From positions 1 to 64,000 of the forward strand of contig NZ_QQBB01000005.1 of NCBI RefSeq assembly GCF_003350535.1: a stretch of DNA of 64,000 nt. The letters are read 5' to 3'. The notes beneath the pieces are model-generated. The model was given only the letters and a program-made list of their open reading frames with translations, did not search any database and was not told the origin of the DNA. Shown in pieces: positions 52,525 to 62,743 of this stretch (positions are counted from its first letter, which is position 1; the number at the start of each line of letters is the position of its first letter). A program made the position numbers and the translations under genes. The DNA comes from Microvirga subterranea. Its GTDB lineage: Bacteria; Pseudomonadota; Alphaproteobacteria; Rhizobiales; Beijerinckiaceae.

Positions 52525-53166
52525 TCACTGACGAGGGCGGCACAACAGCATGGTCCAGGGGAGGGGACTCCTGATCTTGACGACCTCGAAGTACTTGGAG
52601 ACGAGATTCACAAAACCTGTTCTTGACCAGTGTTGAACGTGTCCGGGAGTATTGCCCAGGTCCGGGATGTATTTTCCCCGTGCCACGTTAAGGACGCGCC
52701 ATAACGGCTCGCGAGGGACACTCACGATTAGATGGCGTCCAACGACCCGCTGCAGGGCCTGCAGTCCGGCTTCAGGGCGTTCCAAGTGCTCTAGAACCTC
52801 GCAGCAAACGACAAGGTCGGCTCTATCGCGGCCTGGTTCAAGGTCATATATGCTTTGCACCTCAAACAACTCCGGCGACAAGCCTCGCTCCGAGGCGTTC
52901 TCGCGGGCCATCTCGATCACGCGCGTGGAAAAATCGCTTCCGCGGGCGGCGATACCTTTTTCATTCCAGCGCAACACCCAATAGCCTTCGCCGCAGCCGA
53001 CCTCGTGGATCGCTGTTGGGGCCGCGACGGCAACGAGGTCTGACAATGCTGCTTCGAAGCGCCCCGTCATCCATTGGACGATCGGGTTCCGTGAGCCGTA
53101 TTTGTCAAATGTATTGCCAATAACAATTCCGCTTTCTTCGGCACCACCGGCAATCTTTACGCTCAT
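52525..53166 (-). CDS. Class I SAM-dependent methyltransferase in the glycan cluster
   Basis: A 213-residue protein with motif I 'IHEVGCGEGYWVLRWNEKG', acidic 'RGSDFSTRVIEMA', and 'DRADLVVCCEVLEHLERPEA'. This puts it in the Methyltransf_11 group. Its C-terminal part 'WSRTGFVNLVSKYFEVVKIR' is usual for the group. Between a GT2 and an LPG-synthase-TM gene, it may methylate a lipid-linked sugar or its carrier (inference). Confidence 0.88.
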   Translation of the reverse strand: MSVKIAGGAEESGIVIGNTFDKYGSRNPIVQWMTGRFEAALSDLVAVAAPTAIHEVGCGEGYWVLRWNEKGIAARGSDFSTRVIEMARENASERGLSPELFEVQSIYDLEPGRDRADLVVCCEVLEHLERPEAGLQALQRVVGRHLIVSVPREPLWRVLNVARGKYIPDLGNTPGHVQHWSRTGFVNLVSKYFEVVKIRSPLPWTMLLCRPRQ

Positions 53167-53269
53167 CGGCTTACCTTTCTCGAACCCTCAATCCTGGCGA
53201 ATTAACCCCAACTATGTGCTCTACGGTCCGAGCCCGGGCTATAGAGCTAGAGCTGCAGATCGCGCCCTT

Positions 53270-54328
53270 TTAGCGGCTGGCCGCCACGTCCTCTAGACTC
53301 TTGTCGACATTCTGCGCGCGCACGCGGTGGCCCGGGAGAGAAGCTGGCTCACGCATCGTCATGTCTTCAAGATAGACCGTGTTATGGCCCATATCGGTTG
53401 GGGCACGCTTGACCGTTACGCGGATGTCCTCGAGGAGTTTCCTGTTCGCCGCCAAAAGATCGGCCAAAAACGCGACGAGAATGGTTTGGAAGCCCATGCC
53501 AAGCAGCACGGAGGCCAAGATGAGCGATTGGACGTGGCCGTCGCCATTGCCGTTGAGAAAATAGAAAAGAAACCGGAGGCCGATCAGGAAACCCAGAAAG
53601 AACAGAGTGGCACCAAGAACGCCAAAGAAGCGGAAGGGTCTGTAGATGACGAAGATGCGGACCATCGTTCCGATGGACCGCTGGATGTAAGATGGAATGC
53701 TCTTCAGGAGACGCGACGGGCGCAGATCCTCGTTGACGCGGACGGGAACGGACATGATCGCCATGTTCTTCTGCCCCGCTTGGATGATTGTCTCAAGCGT
53801 GTACGTATAGTCGCTGAACACAACCAGTCGTTGTGCGGCCGCTCGGCTCATGGCCCGAAAACCGCTGGGGGCATCGGGGATGCTCGTGCGGCTGACCACA
53901 CGAACGACCCAACTGCCCAGTTTTTGCAGGAATTTCTTGGCCGGCGAGAAATGCTCGATCGTGTCGATCGGGCGTGCGCCAACCACAATATCGGCCTTGT
54001 GCTGAAGGATCGGGCTCACGAGAGCAGGAATGTCACCCGCATTGTACTGGTTGTCGGCATCGGTGTTGACGATGACATCTGCTCCGCGCTCAAGGCACGC
54101 TTCCAGACCCGTCATGAAGCCGCGGGCAAGTCCCTGATTGCGGCTGTGGCGAACCACATGATCGACACCGTTCTCAAGGGCGATGCGGGCCGTGTCGTCA
54201 ACGCTGCCGTCGTCGATCACCAGCCATTCGACGGTGTCAAACCCGGGAACCTGCCGTGGGAGTGCGGCCAGCGCAATCGCAAGTGTCCCAGCCTCATTAT
54301 AGCAGGGGATTTGGATAATCAGCTTCAC
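53270..54328 (-). CDS. Family 2 glycosyltransferase, polyprenyl-phosphate-sugar synthase type
   Basis: The 352-residue protein has a GT2 domain: 'IIQIPCYNEAGTLAIALAAL', 'EWLVIDDGSVDDTARIALEN', DxD region 'VIVNTDADNQYNAGDIPALV' and 'SGFRAMSRAAA'. Two C-terminal hydrophobic helices follow (about 225-295). This is the DPM1/ArnC-like form that puts a sugar on undecaprenyl phosphate at the inner membrane. It is the first gene of the minus-strand unit 54328-51644 and is divergent from gmd. Confidence 0.93.
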   Translation of the reverse strand: MKLIIQIPCYNEAGTLAIALAALPRQVPGFDTVEWLVIDDGSVDDTARIALENGVDHVVRHSRNQGLARGFMTGLEACLERGADVIVNTDADNQYNAGDIPALVSPILQHKADIVVGARPIDTIEHFSPAKKFLQKLGSWVVRVVSRTSIPDAPSGFRAMSRAAAQRLVVFSDYTYTLETIIQAGQKNMAIMSVPVRVNEDLRPSRLLKSIPSYIQRSIGTMVRIFVIYRPFRFFGVLGATLFFLGFLIGLRFLFYFLNGNGDGHVQSLILASVLLGMGFQTILVAFLADLLAANRKLLEDIRVTVKRAPTDMGHNTVYLEDMTMREPASLPGHRVRAQNVDKSLEDVAASR

Positions 54329-54918
54329 GGTCTACAACCCCCGTCGGCAGCAGTGTAAAGAAGATATATAACGTTAAACGTCATGCCAGTTGCGAATTAC
54401 TGGAACTAGTTGAGCTTCTCAAGGGATCTATTCGACATTTGAAACAGTGTTCGAATGTTCCATTGTTAACAAACGCCGTAGACATTGCGAGGGGATCGGT
54501 CAACACCTAATTGCAGCGAAGCCGCGCATGGCCGTGTTACCCGCTGCTTTGGTCTGTTCCATCGATAGGCTGATCTGCGCAGCAACCTAGGCGTCAGCCC
54601 GCATTTGGGTCGGCTGAGCTATCCATCTCTCGGCCTGCGACAATGCAGTGGTCTAGGCAGGCCGGGATCGCAGGATGACGGTCTAGAAGGTCAGGCCTTT
54701 TGGCCAGGGTGCCCAAAGGGTGGGTCGTTGACAGGGGCTGAATCTGCACGGTATGTGCAAGCCCCAACGAGCCCGCCGGAAGCTGTTCCAGACCCGATCC
54801 AGTATCCTGATGGACTGATCGGTGAGCCTGCGCAACCCGGTTGGTCCCTGAGTAAAACCATCGTGGCGTCGGTTTTATGGTCACGGCGCTTTAGGTCATA
54901 AAATCGGAGACTAACTGA
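54329..54918. other. Long divergent promoter region
   Basis: A 590-bp gap between the GT2 unit and gmd. The left part (to about 54500) is AT-rich. Near gmd, TTTTATG (54873-54879) and CATAAAA (54897-54903) make a 7-bp inverted repeat with a 17-base spacer, directly before the gmd start. No gene is supported here. Confidence 0.5.
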
Positions 54919-55911
<993 letters not shown>

Positions 55912-55930
55912 GCCGATCGGTCCATTCGAG

Positions 55931-56890
55931 ATGCGGATTCTCATCACAGGCGCTGGAGGCTTCGTGGGGGGCTACCTTGCGCAAGCCCTTCGGCGTGTCT
56001 GTGATGAGGCTAACGTTGTGCCAACTGGGACGACATCGGGAGAACACCCGATCCTTGGCTCTGTTACAGCGATGGACATAACGGACGTGGCTGCCGTTAC
56101 GTCAATGATTGACCGTTATAACCCTACCCATATAATCAATTTGGCCGGTTTGGCGGTGCCAGCAGTCGCGTCAGCCAATCCGATGGCCGCATGGCAGGTG
56201 CACGTTCACGGCGTCCTTAACCTAGCCGGGGCTATTCTGGATAAAGCACCAGATTGCTGGTTGCTCAATGCAGGTTCGGGGCTCGTCTATGGCGAAAGCG
56301 CTAAGTCGGGCTTACCTCTCGACGAGAATGCACTGCTTGTTCCAGTCGATGAATATGCTGTGACGAAGGCAGCAGCCGATCTCGCTCTTGGCGCGTTGAC
56401 GCGCCGCGGCCTGAAATGCATTCGCTTCCGTCCCTTCAATCACACTGGAGCCGGGCAGTCCGGTGCTTTTGTCATTCCAGCCTTCGCCATGCAAATTGCG
56501 CAGATTGAGGCCGGGCTTGCAGCGCCGGTGATCCATGTCGGCAATCTCGATGCGGAGCGTGACTTTCTCGACGTCCGTGATGTGGTTGATGCCTATGTTC
56601 TAGCGCTTCAATCTGCTGAGGCACTGCACGAGCCGGCCCCAATCCTCAACATTGCTTCAGGAGTGCCACAACGCATCGGCGATATCTTGGAGCACTTCCT
56701 TAGGCATAGTCGCGTCAGTATCTCGGTCGAGCAGGATCCAGCTCGCCTTCGGCCCAGCGATCTCCCGCGCATCATCGGCGATTCGAGTCGATTGCGCCAG
56801 AGGCTCGGCTGGGCTCCGAAATACACGCTTGATGAGACGCTTGCGACTGTCTTGGAAGACTGCCGCGCTCGAATCGGTGAACTTGGCTGA
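55931..56890 (+). CDS. rmd: GDP-6-deoxy-4-keto-mannose reductase (Rmd-like)
   Basis: This 319-residue NAD(P)-dependent epimerase/reductase has 'MRILITGAGGFVGGYLAQAL', active-site 'LNAGSGLVYGE', 'VDEYAVTKAAADLAL' (Tyr and Lys), and 'RPFNHTGAGQSGAFVIPAFA' followed by a nucleotide-sugar 'ERDFLDVRDVVDAYVLAL'. The last three are hallmarks of the Rmd/GDP-sugar group. Directly after gmd, it most likely makes GDP-D-rhamnose. GDP-fucose or perosamine routes would need other enzymes not seen here. Codon use is less GC-biased than in gmd. Confidence 0.88.
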   Translation: MRILITGAGGFVGGYLAQALRRVCDEANVVPTGTTSGEHPILGSVTAMDITDVAAVTSMIDRYNPTHIINLAGLAVPAVASANPMAAWQVHVHGVLNLAGAILDKAPDCWLLNAGSGLVYGESAKSGLPLDENALLVPVDEYAVTKAAADLALGALTRRGLKCIRFRPFNHTGAGQSGAFVIPAFAMQIAQIEAGLAAPVIHVGNLDAERDFLDVRDVVDAYVLALQSAEALHEPAPILNIASGVPQRIGDILEHFLRHSRVSISVEQDPARLRPSDLPRIIGDSSRLRQRLGWAPKYTLDETLATVLEDCRARIGELG

Positions 56891-57168
56891 CAGAATGCCT
56901 CAATCACTTAATATTCTTGTGCGTTGACCTAGGCTCCGGCGGCTAGAACTCAATGTACGGGCGAAAGTGCTCCAGTCTCCCAATAACTGTCGACTCTCAA
57001 TGATTGTCGGGCAGGTCTCAACCGAGAGGCTGGTCCTAGCATATCTTTGGTGATTTCTGACCAGAAATTCTTGTTGCATCGATCGTACTAGTGCCGATAA
57101 ACAGTGTTTCGTTTTCTTTGAACTGGTTTAGCCCAGCAGTCGACGGCAGATGGAATACCGCCTTGACC

Positions 57169-60100
57169 ATGACCTCTTATGCGCAGAATCTTGAGGATGT
57201 TATTCTATGGCGCGCATTGAAGCATGTAAGTCGCGGCACCTACATCGACATTGGGGCGCAAGATCCTATAGCTGGCTCCATAAGCCTTGCATTCTACAAG
57301 ATGGGATGGCGTGGCGTCCATGTGGAGCCGGTGGCTACTTATGCAGAGCAGCTTCGCAAAGCTCGGCCGGATGAACGGGTCATTGAAGCGACCATTGCTC
57401 TGGGGGAGGGACGAGTCCGGTCCTTCGAAATCCCTGAAGCGGGCTTGTATACTACTGACCCCGCAATGGCCGTGCAGTACGAGGCCAACGGCTTCAGTGT
57501 CCGATCTGTTGAGGTCCCCTGCTTGCCACTTTCGCAGGTACTGGATGCCTTCAGTGGTCAGCATGTTCATTGGCTCAAGGTTGACGGCAAGGGTGCTGAG
57601 GAACAGGTGGTCAGGAGCTGGCTACCGTCATCTGTCCGTCCCTGGATTGTTGTTGTCGAAAGTACGAGGCCCAACACACCCGCGTCCGCACGAATGGCTT
57701 GGGAACCGCAACTTTTGGCTCTGGGTTACGAGTTTGTTTATTTTGATGGTCTGAGCCGCTTCTACGTCAGCACTTCGCATCCCGAGCTGAAAGCGAGCTT
57801 CGGCATAGGCCCCAATGTATTCGACGGTTTTGAACTCGGCGAGACATCGCCCTTTGCAGCCAGCCTGCGCCTGAGGCTTGACCATGCGAAGGATGAGATC
57901 ACCCGGCTCAACCAGCAGGTCGCTGGGATGGAGGAGCGTGCACGTTTCGCTCTCAGTCAGGAGAAGACGCTCAATCGCCGGGTGGCTGTGTTGGAGCAGC
58001 AGCTTGCCGAGATTTGCAACTCGTACGCGTGGGCGGTCGCTGCGCCTCTGCGTTCTGTAGAACGTGCAGCTGTATCGAGCCTGCATCACGCAAGGGCATG
58101 GACATCGCTCAAGCCGGGCTCCCGCCTGCGCCGGTTGGCCCGAACGGTCGTCGTTGGTCTCATCCAACAGGTCCTAAAGCGGCCTTCCCTGTCGGCTCTC
58201 GCCAAGAGGAGCGCGGCACGCTTCCCGCACATCAACAACCGCCTGCGTCTAATGGCTTATCATCAGCGGGCCATGAGCTTCATGTCGCAAAAGCGAGTGC
58301 CGGAAGATGGTCTGCTCGATCTGTCAACCGAGCCGCTATCTGTCCGTTTGGTCTATCAGCGGCTGATGAGAGCCCGCAGCAATCTGGACCAATCGCATCC
58401 TTCCACCAGAACGTCCAACCGCGATAAGCCGCGTCTCGCCTATGTGTCGCCGTTGCCGCCCGAGCAATCGGGCATTGCTGACTACAGTGCGGAGCTGCTG
58501 CCCGAACTCGTCCGGCACTACGCCATCGACGTTATCATTGCGCAGAAGGAGCTCTCCGATCCTTGGATCAAGGCCAATTGCACGGTCCGTGATCTCGTTT
58601 GGTTCGAGCGGCATGCTCACAGCTATGACCGGATCGTCTATCAGTTCGGAAACTCCTTGTTCCATGACCACATGTTCCGCCTGCTTGATCGGTATCCTGG
58701 GGTCGTGGTTCTGCATGACTACTATCTCGGCGGCCTTATCGCCCACTTGGAGCTGTATGGCGGGGTCAGCGGGTTCTGGGCAAGCGCGCTGTACCACTCA
58801 CATGGATACCAAGTCCTTCGAGACAGATTCGACCCGGCAAAGGAACTTGAGGTCGTCAACAACTGCCCGGTGAACCTGTCATTGCTGCAGAGAGCGCAGG
58901 GTGTCATCGTCCACAGCAGCTATTCCCGACAACTGGCAGAGGGCCATTATGGGAAGAGCATTACGAGAGACTGGATGATTGTTCCATTCCCGCGGCGCCT
59001 GCCCGAAGCCATTGACCGGGAAGCCGCCCGGAAAGCCTTGGGCTTCGGCTCAACTGACTTCGTGATCTGCTCATTCGGGATCCTCGGCGAGACTAAGCTG
59101 AACCTGCATCTCCTCGAAGCGTGGCTCAAGACCCCCATGGCTGGTGAGGGCAATTGCCATCTCATCTTCGTTGGCCAGGACAGCCAGAACGATCTATACT
59201 GCGAACAGTTGCGCCGGGCCATTAACGCGTCACCGGCCAAGAGCCGTGTTCGGATCACCGGATTTGTGCCGCTTGAGACCTACCGGCAGTATCTGCAGGC
59301 GGCGGACATTGCGGTGCAGCTGCGTGCGCACTCGCGAGGCGAGACATCGGCGGCCGTGTTCGACTGCCTAGCTTATGGGGTTCCGACCATCGTGAATGCC
59401 AACGGTTCGATGGTAGAATTGCCCGGAGGCAGCGTGCACATGCTGCCGGACGAGCTCTCCGTCGAAGATCTGGCGCACGCGATCACGACTCTGCGCAACG
59501 AGCCCGGTAGCCGGCAGACTCTCAGCGATGAGGCCCGCCGCGTGGCGGGGCAGCATTCGCCGCATCAGGTTGCCCTTCGCTACCGCGACGCGATCGAAAC
59601 GATTTCCAGACGGGCCCCAGCTACAACGGATGTGCGTGCTCTTGCGGAACATGCCTCTCTCGTTGCGGCGCCTCCGGACGATGAGCGATGGCTTGAGATT
59701 GCACGGAAGCTGGCACGGGAGAACCCACTCCAGACGGGCGGTATCCGTCAGCTGTTAGTCGATGTCTCGATTCTCGCGCGCGCGGATTTCAAGACCGGGA
59801 TCCAGCGCGTCGTCCGCTCCCAGCTCCTTGCCCTCCTGAACAATCCACCGGTAGGATTTCGAGTGGAGCCAGTTTGGTTTGGGGAGACTAACGGGCATTG
59901 GCATTACCGCTATGCAAGACGCTACACTCTAAGGCTTCTTGGTCTGCCAGAAGATGTTTTGGAAGATGATCCGGTGGATGTTGCGGACGGCGATGTCTTC
60001 TACATGCCCGACTTTTGGACCGATGGAGTCATTCGCGCTGCGGAAGTGGGGCTCTACGCCGATTGGCGCGCACGGGGCGTCCGGGTCACATTTATGGTGT

Positions 60101-61005
60101 ATGATGTCCTGCCGCTCACATGGCCTCAATTCTTTCCGGACCGGTTCAGCGACATTCATGCACAATGGTTGTTGAAGGTCGCAGACAATGCCGACCGTCT
60201 CATTTGCATCTCCCACGCCGTTGCCGACGAAACCAGCCGGTGGCTGCAGGCCAAGAGGCCCGAAGTACTGGAAAAACTGGAAATTGTCGCATTGCATCTC
60301 GGCGCCGACATTGCCGCATCTGCGCCGACGATGGGTATGCCAGCGGACGCGCACTCCGTCTTGGAGCAGTTGAACCTGCGCCCGAGTTTCCTGATGGTCG
60401 GTACCGTTGAGCCGAGAAAAGGGCATCTGCAGACGCTCGCTGCGTTTGACTACCTATGGCAGGCCGGCCTTGACATTAATCTCGTAATCGTAGGAGCCGA
60501 GGGCTGGAAGTCAGAGCCACCCGAGCAACGACGGACTATCCCGACAATCGTGCAGCGGTTGCGCCATCATCCCGAATTGGGAAAGCGGCTCTTTTGGCTT
60601 GAGGGTATCAGCGACGAGTATCTGGAGAAGGTCTATGCGGACTGTGTGTGCTTGATCGCCGCGTCGGAGGACGAAGGATTTGGTCTGCCACTCATTGAGG
60701 CAGCTCGGCACGGCATTCCTATACTGGCGCGCGATATTCCGGTGTTTCGAGAGGTTGCAGGCGCCTATGCCAGCTACTTCGGCAGTCAGGATTCCGAGGC
60801 TCTGGCCAAGGTCGTGACGAACTGGCTCGAGTTGTATGCCAAAGGTGAACATCCGAAATCAGACGCCATGCCGTGGCTGACCTGGGCTGAGAATGTCAAG
60901 CGCCTCAAGGCAATCCTGCTCGACGGCAGTGAGAGCCGGATTGGCACGCACGGAAAGTTCGTTCCTGCTCAGGCTGCCGGAGACGGGATCAGAAGATCCG
61001 CATGA
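57169..61005 (+). CDS. Tri-modular glycan enzyme: FkbM methyltransferase, coiled coil, two GT4 glycosyltransferases
   Basis: A 1278-residue protein. Module 1 (about 1-205) is FkbM: 'TSYAQNLEDVILWRALKHVS', 'GTYIDIGAQDPIAGSISLAF' and 'WRGVHVEPVA', with 'LKVDGKGAEEQVV' where most relatives have DVEGAE. A coiled coil lies near 235-290. Module 2 (about 420-830) is a GT4 enzyme ('RLAYVSPLPPEQSGIADYSA', 'RGETSAAVFDCLAYGVPTIV'). Module 3 (about 860-1250) is a second GT4 ('LVDVSILARADFKTGIQRVV', 'SEDEGFGLPLIEAARHGIPI'). It resembles multi-domain chain polymerases of ABC-exported O-antigens. ATG 57169 is chosen because FkbM proteins begin SYAQN; GTG 57091 is less likely. Confidence 0.88.
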   Translation: MTSYAQNLEDVILWRALKHVSRGTYIDIGAQDPIAGSISLAFYKMGWRGVHVEPVATYAEQLRKARPDERVIEATIALGEGRVRSFEIPEAGLYTTDPAMAVQYEANGFSVRSVEVPCLPLSQVLDAFSGQHVHWLKVDGKGAEEQVVRSWLPSSVRPWIVVVESTRPNTPASARMAWEPQLLALGYEFVYFDGLSRFYVSTSHPELKASFGIGPNVFDGFELGETSPFAASLRLRLDHAKDEITRLNQQVAGMEERARFALSQEKTLNRRVAVLEQQLAEICNSYAWAVAAPLRSVERAAVSSLHHARAWTSLKPGSRLRRLARTVVVGLIQQVLKRPSLSALAKRSAARFPHINNRLRLMAYHQRAMSFMSQKRVPEDGLLDLSTEPLSVRLVYQRLMRARSNLDQSHPSTRTSNRDKPRLAYVSPLPPEQSGIADYSAELLPELVRHYAIDVIIAQKELSDPWIKANCTVRDLVWFERHAHSYDRIVYQFGNSLFHDHMFRLLDRYPGVVVLHDYYLGGLIAHLELYGGVSGFWASALYHSHGYQVLRDRFDPAKELEVVNNCPVNLSLLQRAQGVIVHSSYSRQLAEGHYGKSITRDWMIVPFPRRLPEAIDREAARKALGFGSTDFVICSFGILGETKLNLHLLEAWLKTPMAGEGNCHLIFVGQDSQNDLYCEQLRRAINASPAKSRVRITGFVPLETYRQYLQAADIAVQLRAHSRGETSAAVFDCLAYGVPTIVNANGSMVELPGGSVHMLPDELSVEDLAHAITTLRNEPGSRQTLSDEARRVAGQHSPHQVALRYRDAIETISRRAPATTDVRALAEHASLVAAPPDDERWLEIARKLARENPLQTGGIRQLLVDVSILARADFKTGIQRVVRSQLLALLNNPPVGFRVEPVWFGETNGHWHYRYARRYTLRLLGLPEDVLEDDPVDVADGDVFYMPDFWTDGVIRAAEVGLYADWRARGVRVTFMVYDVLPLTWPQFFPDRFSDIHAQWLLKVADNADRLICISHAVADETSRWLQAKRPEVLEKLEIVALHLGADIAASAPTMGMPADAHSVLEQLNLRPSFLMVGTVEPRKGHLQTLAAFDYLWQAGLDINLVIVGAEGWKSEPPEQRRTIPTIVQRLRHHPELGKRLFWLEGISDEYLEKVYADCVCLIAASEDEGFGLPLIEAARHGIPILARDIPVFREVAGAYASYFGSQDSEALAKVVTNWLELYAKGEHPKSDAMPWLTWAENVKRLKAILLDGSESRIGTHGKFVPAQAAGDGIRRSA

Positions 61006-62279
61006 CTGCTGGAATCATGTTCAGATCGGCTCTGACATTTGTCCATCTGCATCTGTGGCGTCGGCTGCCCCACAAGGCTCGGCGGGCCGTTCTCTTTCGC
61101 CTAGCATTCTGGTGGGCGCCGCGGCCCACTTCCACGGCAAAGGCCAAGGCGCCAATCATCATCATTGGCATGCTCCGCCACGCGTCCGGTCTGGGAGCGG
61201 CGGCGCGTGCTTGCCACGACGCGCTGAAAGCGGCTGGGCTGCCGGTTTACGGCGTGGATCTGACAGCAAAGTTGATGCACGAGGTAAACCACACCGACTT
61301 CGACTATGCCGATGGTCGCCATCTGCTGGGAGAAGGCACCGTCTTCCTGCACGTCAGCGGGCCCCTCGTGCCCTTAGCAATGGGGCAACTCGGCCGGGCT
61401 TTCGTACGCCACAAGCACTTCATTGCACATTGGTTCTGGGAGTTGCCGCGGCTACCGGAGGACTGGTCTCCCGCCATTCCGTTCCTCCACGAGATTTGCG
61501 TGAACACCACTTTCGTCCGTGATGCCGTTCGCCCAATCGCGCGTGGGCGACCGCTGCACGTCGTTCCCTATCCTTTGATCTGGACCGGAGATCCTCGATT
61601 ACGTTTCTCTCAGGAGCGGCCGTTCACGGTATCAGTGATCTTCAACGTCGCATCGAGCTTCGCGCGCAAGAACCCCTGCGCGGCGATTGCGGCATTTCGC
61701 CAAGCGTTCGGCGACGACCCCTCTGCACGCCTCATTGTCAAGTACATGAATGCATTCGCCTGGCCCGAAGGAGTTCGCCTGTTGGAGGAGGCGGCGGGCG
61801 GTGCCGGGAACATCGAGTTGATTGGGGATGTCCTAGATGAAAGCGGAATGAGTGCGCTGTATAAACGAACGGACGTAGTCATATCCCTGCACCGAGCCGA
61901 AGGTCTCGGTCTTCCGATTGCTGAGGGGATGATGCGGGGCCTGCCTGTCGTTGCAACCGCCTGGTCCGGAAGCGTGGATTTTCTGACGCCGGAGACGGGC
62001 GTGCCGGTCAGCTTTGAGCTGGTTCCAGTTAAAGATCCTCAAGGAAAATATACTGATAGCGAACTGCTATGGGCAGAGGCTGATGTAGGAGAGGCGGCTG
62101 CGGCGCTCCGAATGCTCCGCTCGGACCCTGTCTTGCGGCAGAGGCTAGGAGCCGCTGCGGCTGCGCATGCAGCCAGGTACTTTCTTCCCTCGCGGTACGC
62201 TCGGCAGGTGGTCGAAAGCATTCTGTGGCAGCCCAAATCAATCGAAGTCAGTTCGTCTAAGCCTGAGATTATCAGTTGA
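61002..62279 (+). CDS. Family 4 glycosyltransferase
   Basis: The 425-residue GT-B protein has a basic, hydrophobic N-terminus ('HLHLWRRLPHKARRAVLFRL'), the donor-side region 'SVIFNVASSFARKNPCAAIA', and the E-x7-E motif in 'RAEGLGLPIAEGMMRGLPVV'. Its ATG overlaps the stop of the tri-modular gene (ATGA), so both are made together. It probably adds a sugar of the same repeat unit. Confidence 0.9.
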   Translation: MTAGIMFRSALTFVHLHLWRRLPHKARRAVLFRLAFWWAPRPTSTAKAKAPIIIIGMLRHASGLGAAARACHDALKAAGLPVYGVDLTAKLMHEVNHTDFDYADGRHLLGEGTVFLHVSGPLVPLAMGQLGRAFVRHKHFIAHWFWELPRLPEDWSPAIPFLHEICVNTTFVRDAVRPIARGRPLHVVPYPLIWTGDPRLRFSQERPFTVSVIFNVASSFARKNPCAAIAAFRQAFGDDPSARLIVKYMNAFAWPEGVRLLEEAAGGAGNIELIGDVLDESGMSALYKRTDVVISLHRAEGLGLPIAEGMMRGLPVVATAWSGSVDFLTPETGVPVSFELVPVKDPQGKYTDSELLWAEADVGEAAAALRMLRSDPVLRQRLGAAAAAHAARYFLPSRYARQVVESILWQPKSIEVSSSKPEIIS

Positions 62280-62743
62280 CCGATCATTCGTGATCTCCTG
62301 CAGGGGAGGCGCCCGCTTGGAGAGCAGACGTCCAGGCGCCTGGCCCCCAATGCTGAGCATCTGGCATATCGGCGCGAATTTTTCTGCGTAACAGTCGGGT
62401 CAGTAGCCGAATGGGATCTTTCTGCTTCCGCTTCGGCCTCGGTGGCACCTTGCTTCGACTCCCGCTGGGCGCTATGAGTTCCGCGCCGTTCGGGTCCCGG
62501 GGAGGGCGGTCAGCGCTTGCCTCTGGTAGGACCTTGGCGTGTCCTTCATACATGATGCGGCATATGTTCTTGTCTAAACATGTATCGCACGCCACGAAAT
62601 GGAGCCTTCGGAGCGTCTGTGTGGTTACTGCCATTTCGCGATCACACAGACGGCTTGGTTCCCGGTGGGGGTAGCGAGAATGTTTCGCATCGGTTAAGGC
62701 TCGGCGTTGCTGTTATCAAATTGTTGGAAACTCATTGGCGCAC
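62280..62743. other. Gap inside the glycan cluster
   Basis: A 464-bp non-coding stretch. It contains a perfect 10-bp inverted repeat CGTCTGTGTG/CACACAGACG (62614-62623, 62643-62652) with a 19-base loop, about 90 bp before the permease gene. It could be a terminator, operator or RNA structure. A 116-codon minus-strand frame over most of this gap has no supporting features. Confidence 0.5.

Noticed and set aside
62284..62634. Minus-strand 116-codon frame in the glycan cluster gap
   Set aside because: A Cys pair near the start looked interesting, but there is no ribosome site, the C-terminal half is low-complexity, and orientation conflicts with the operon.
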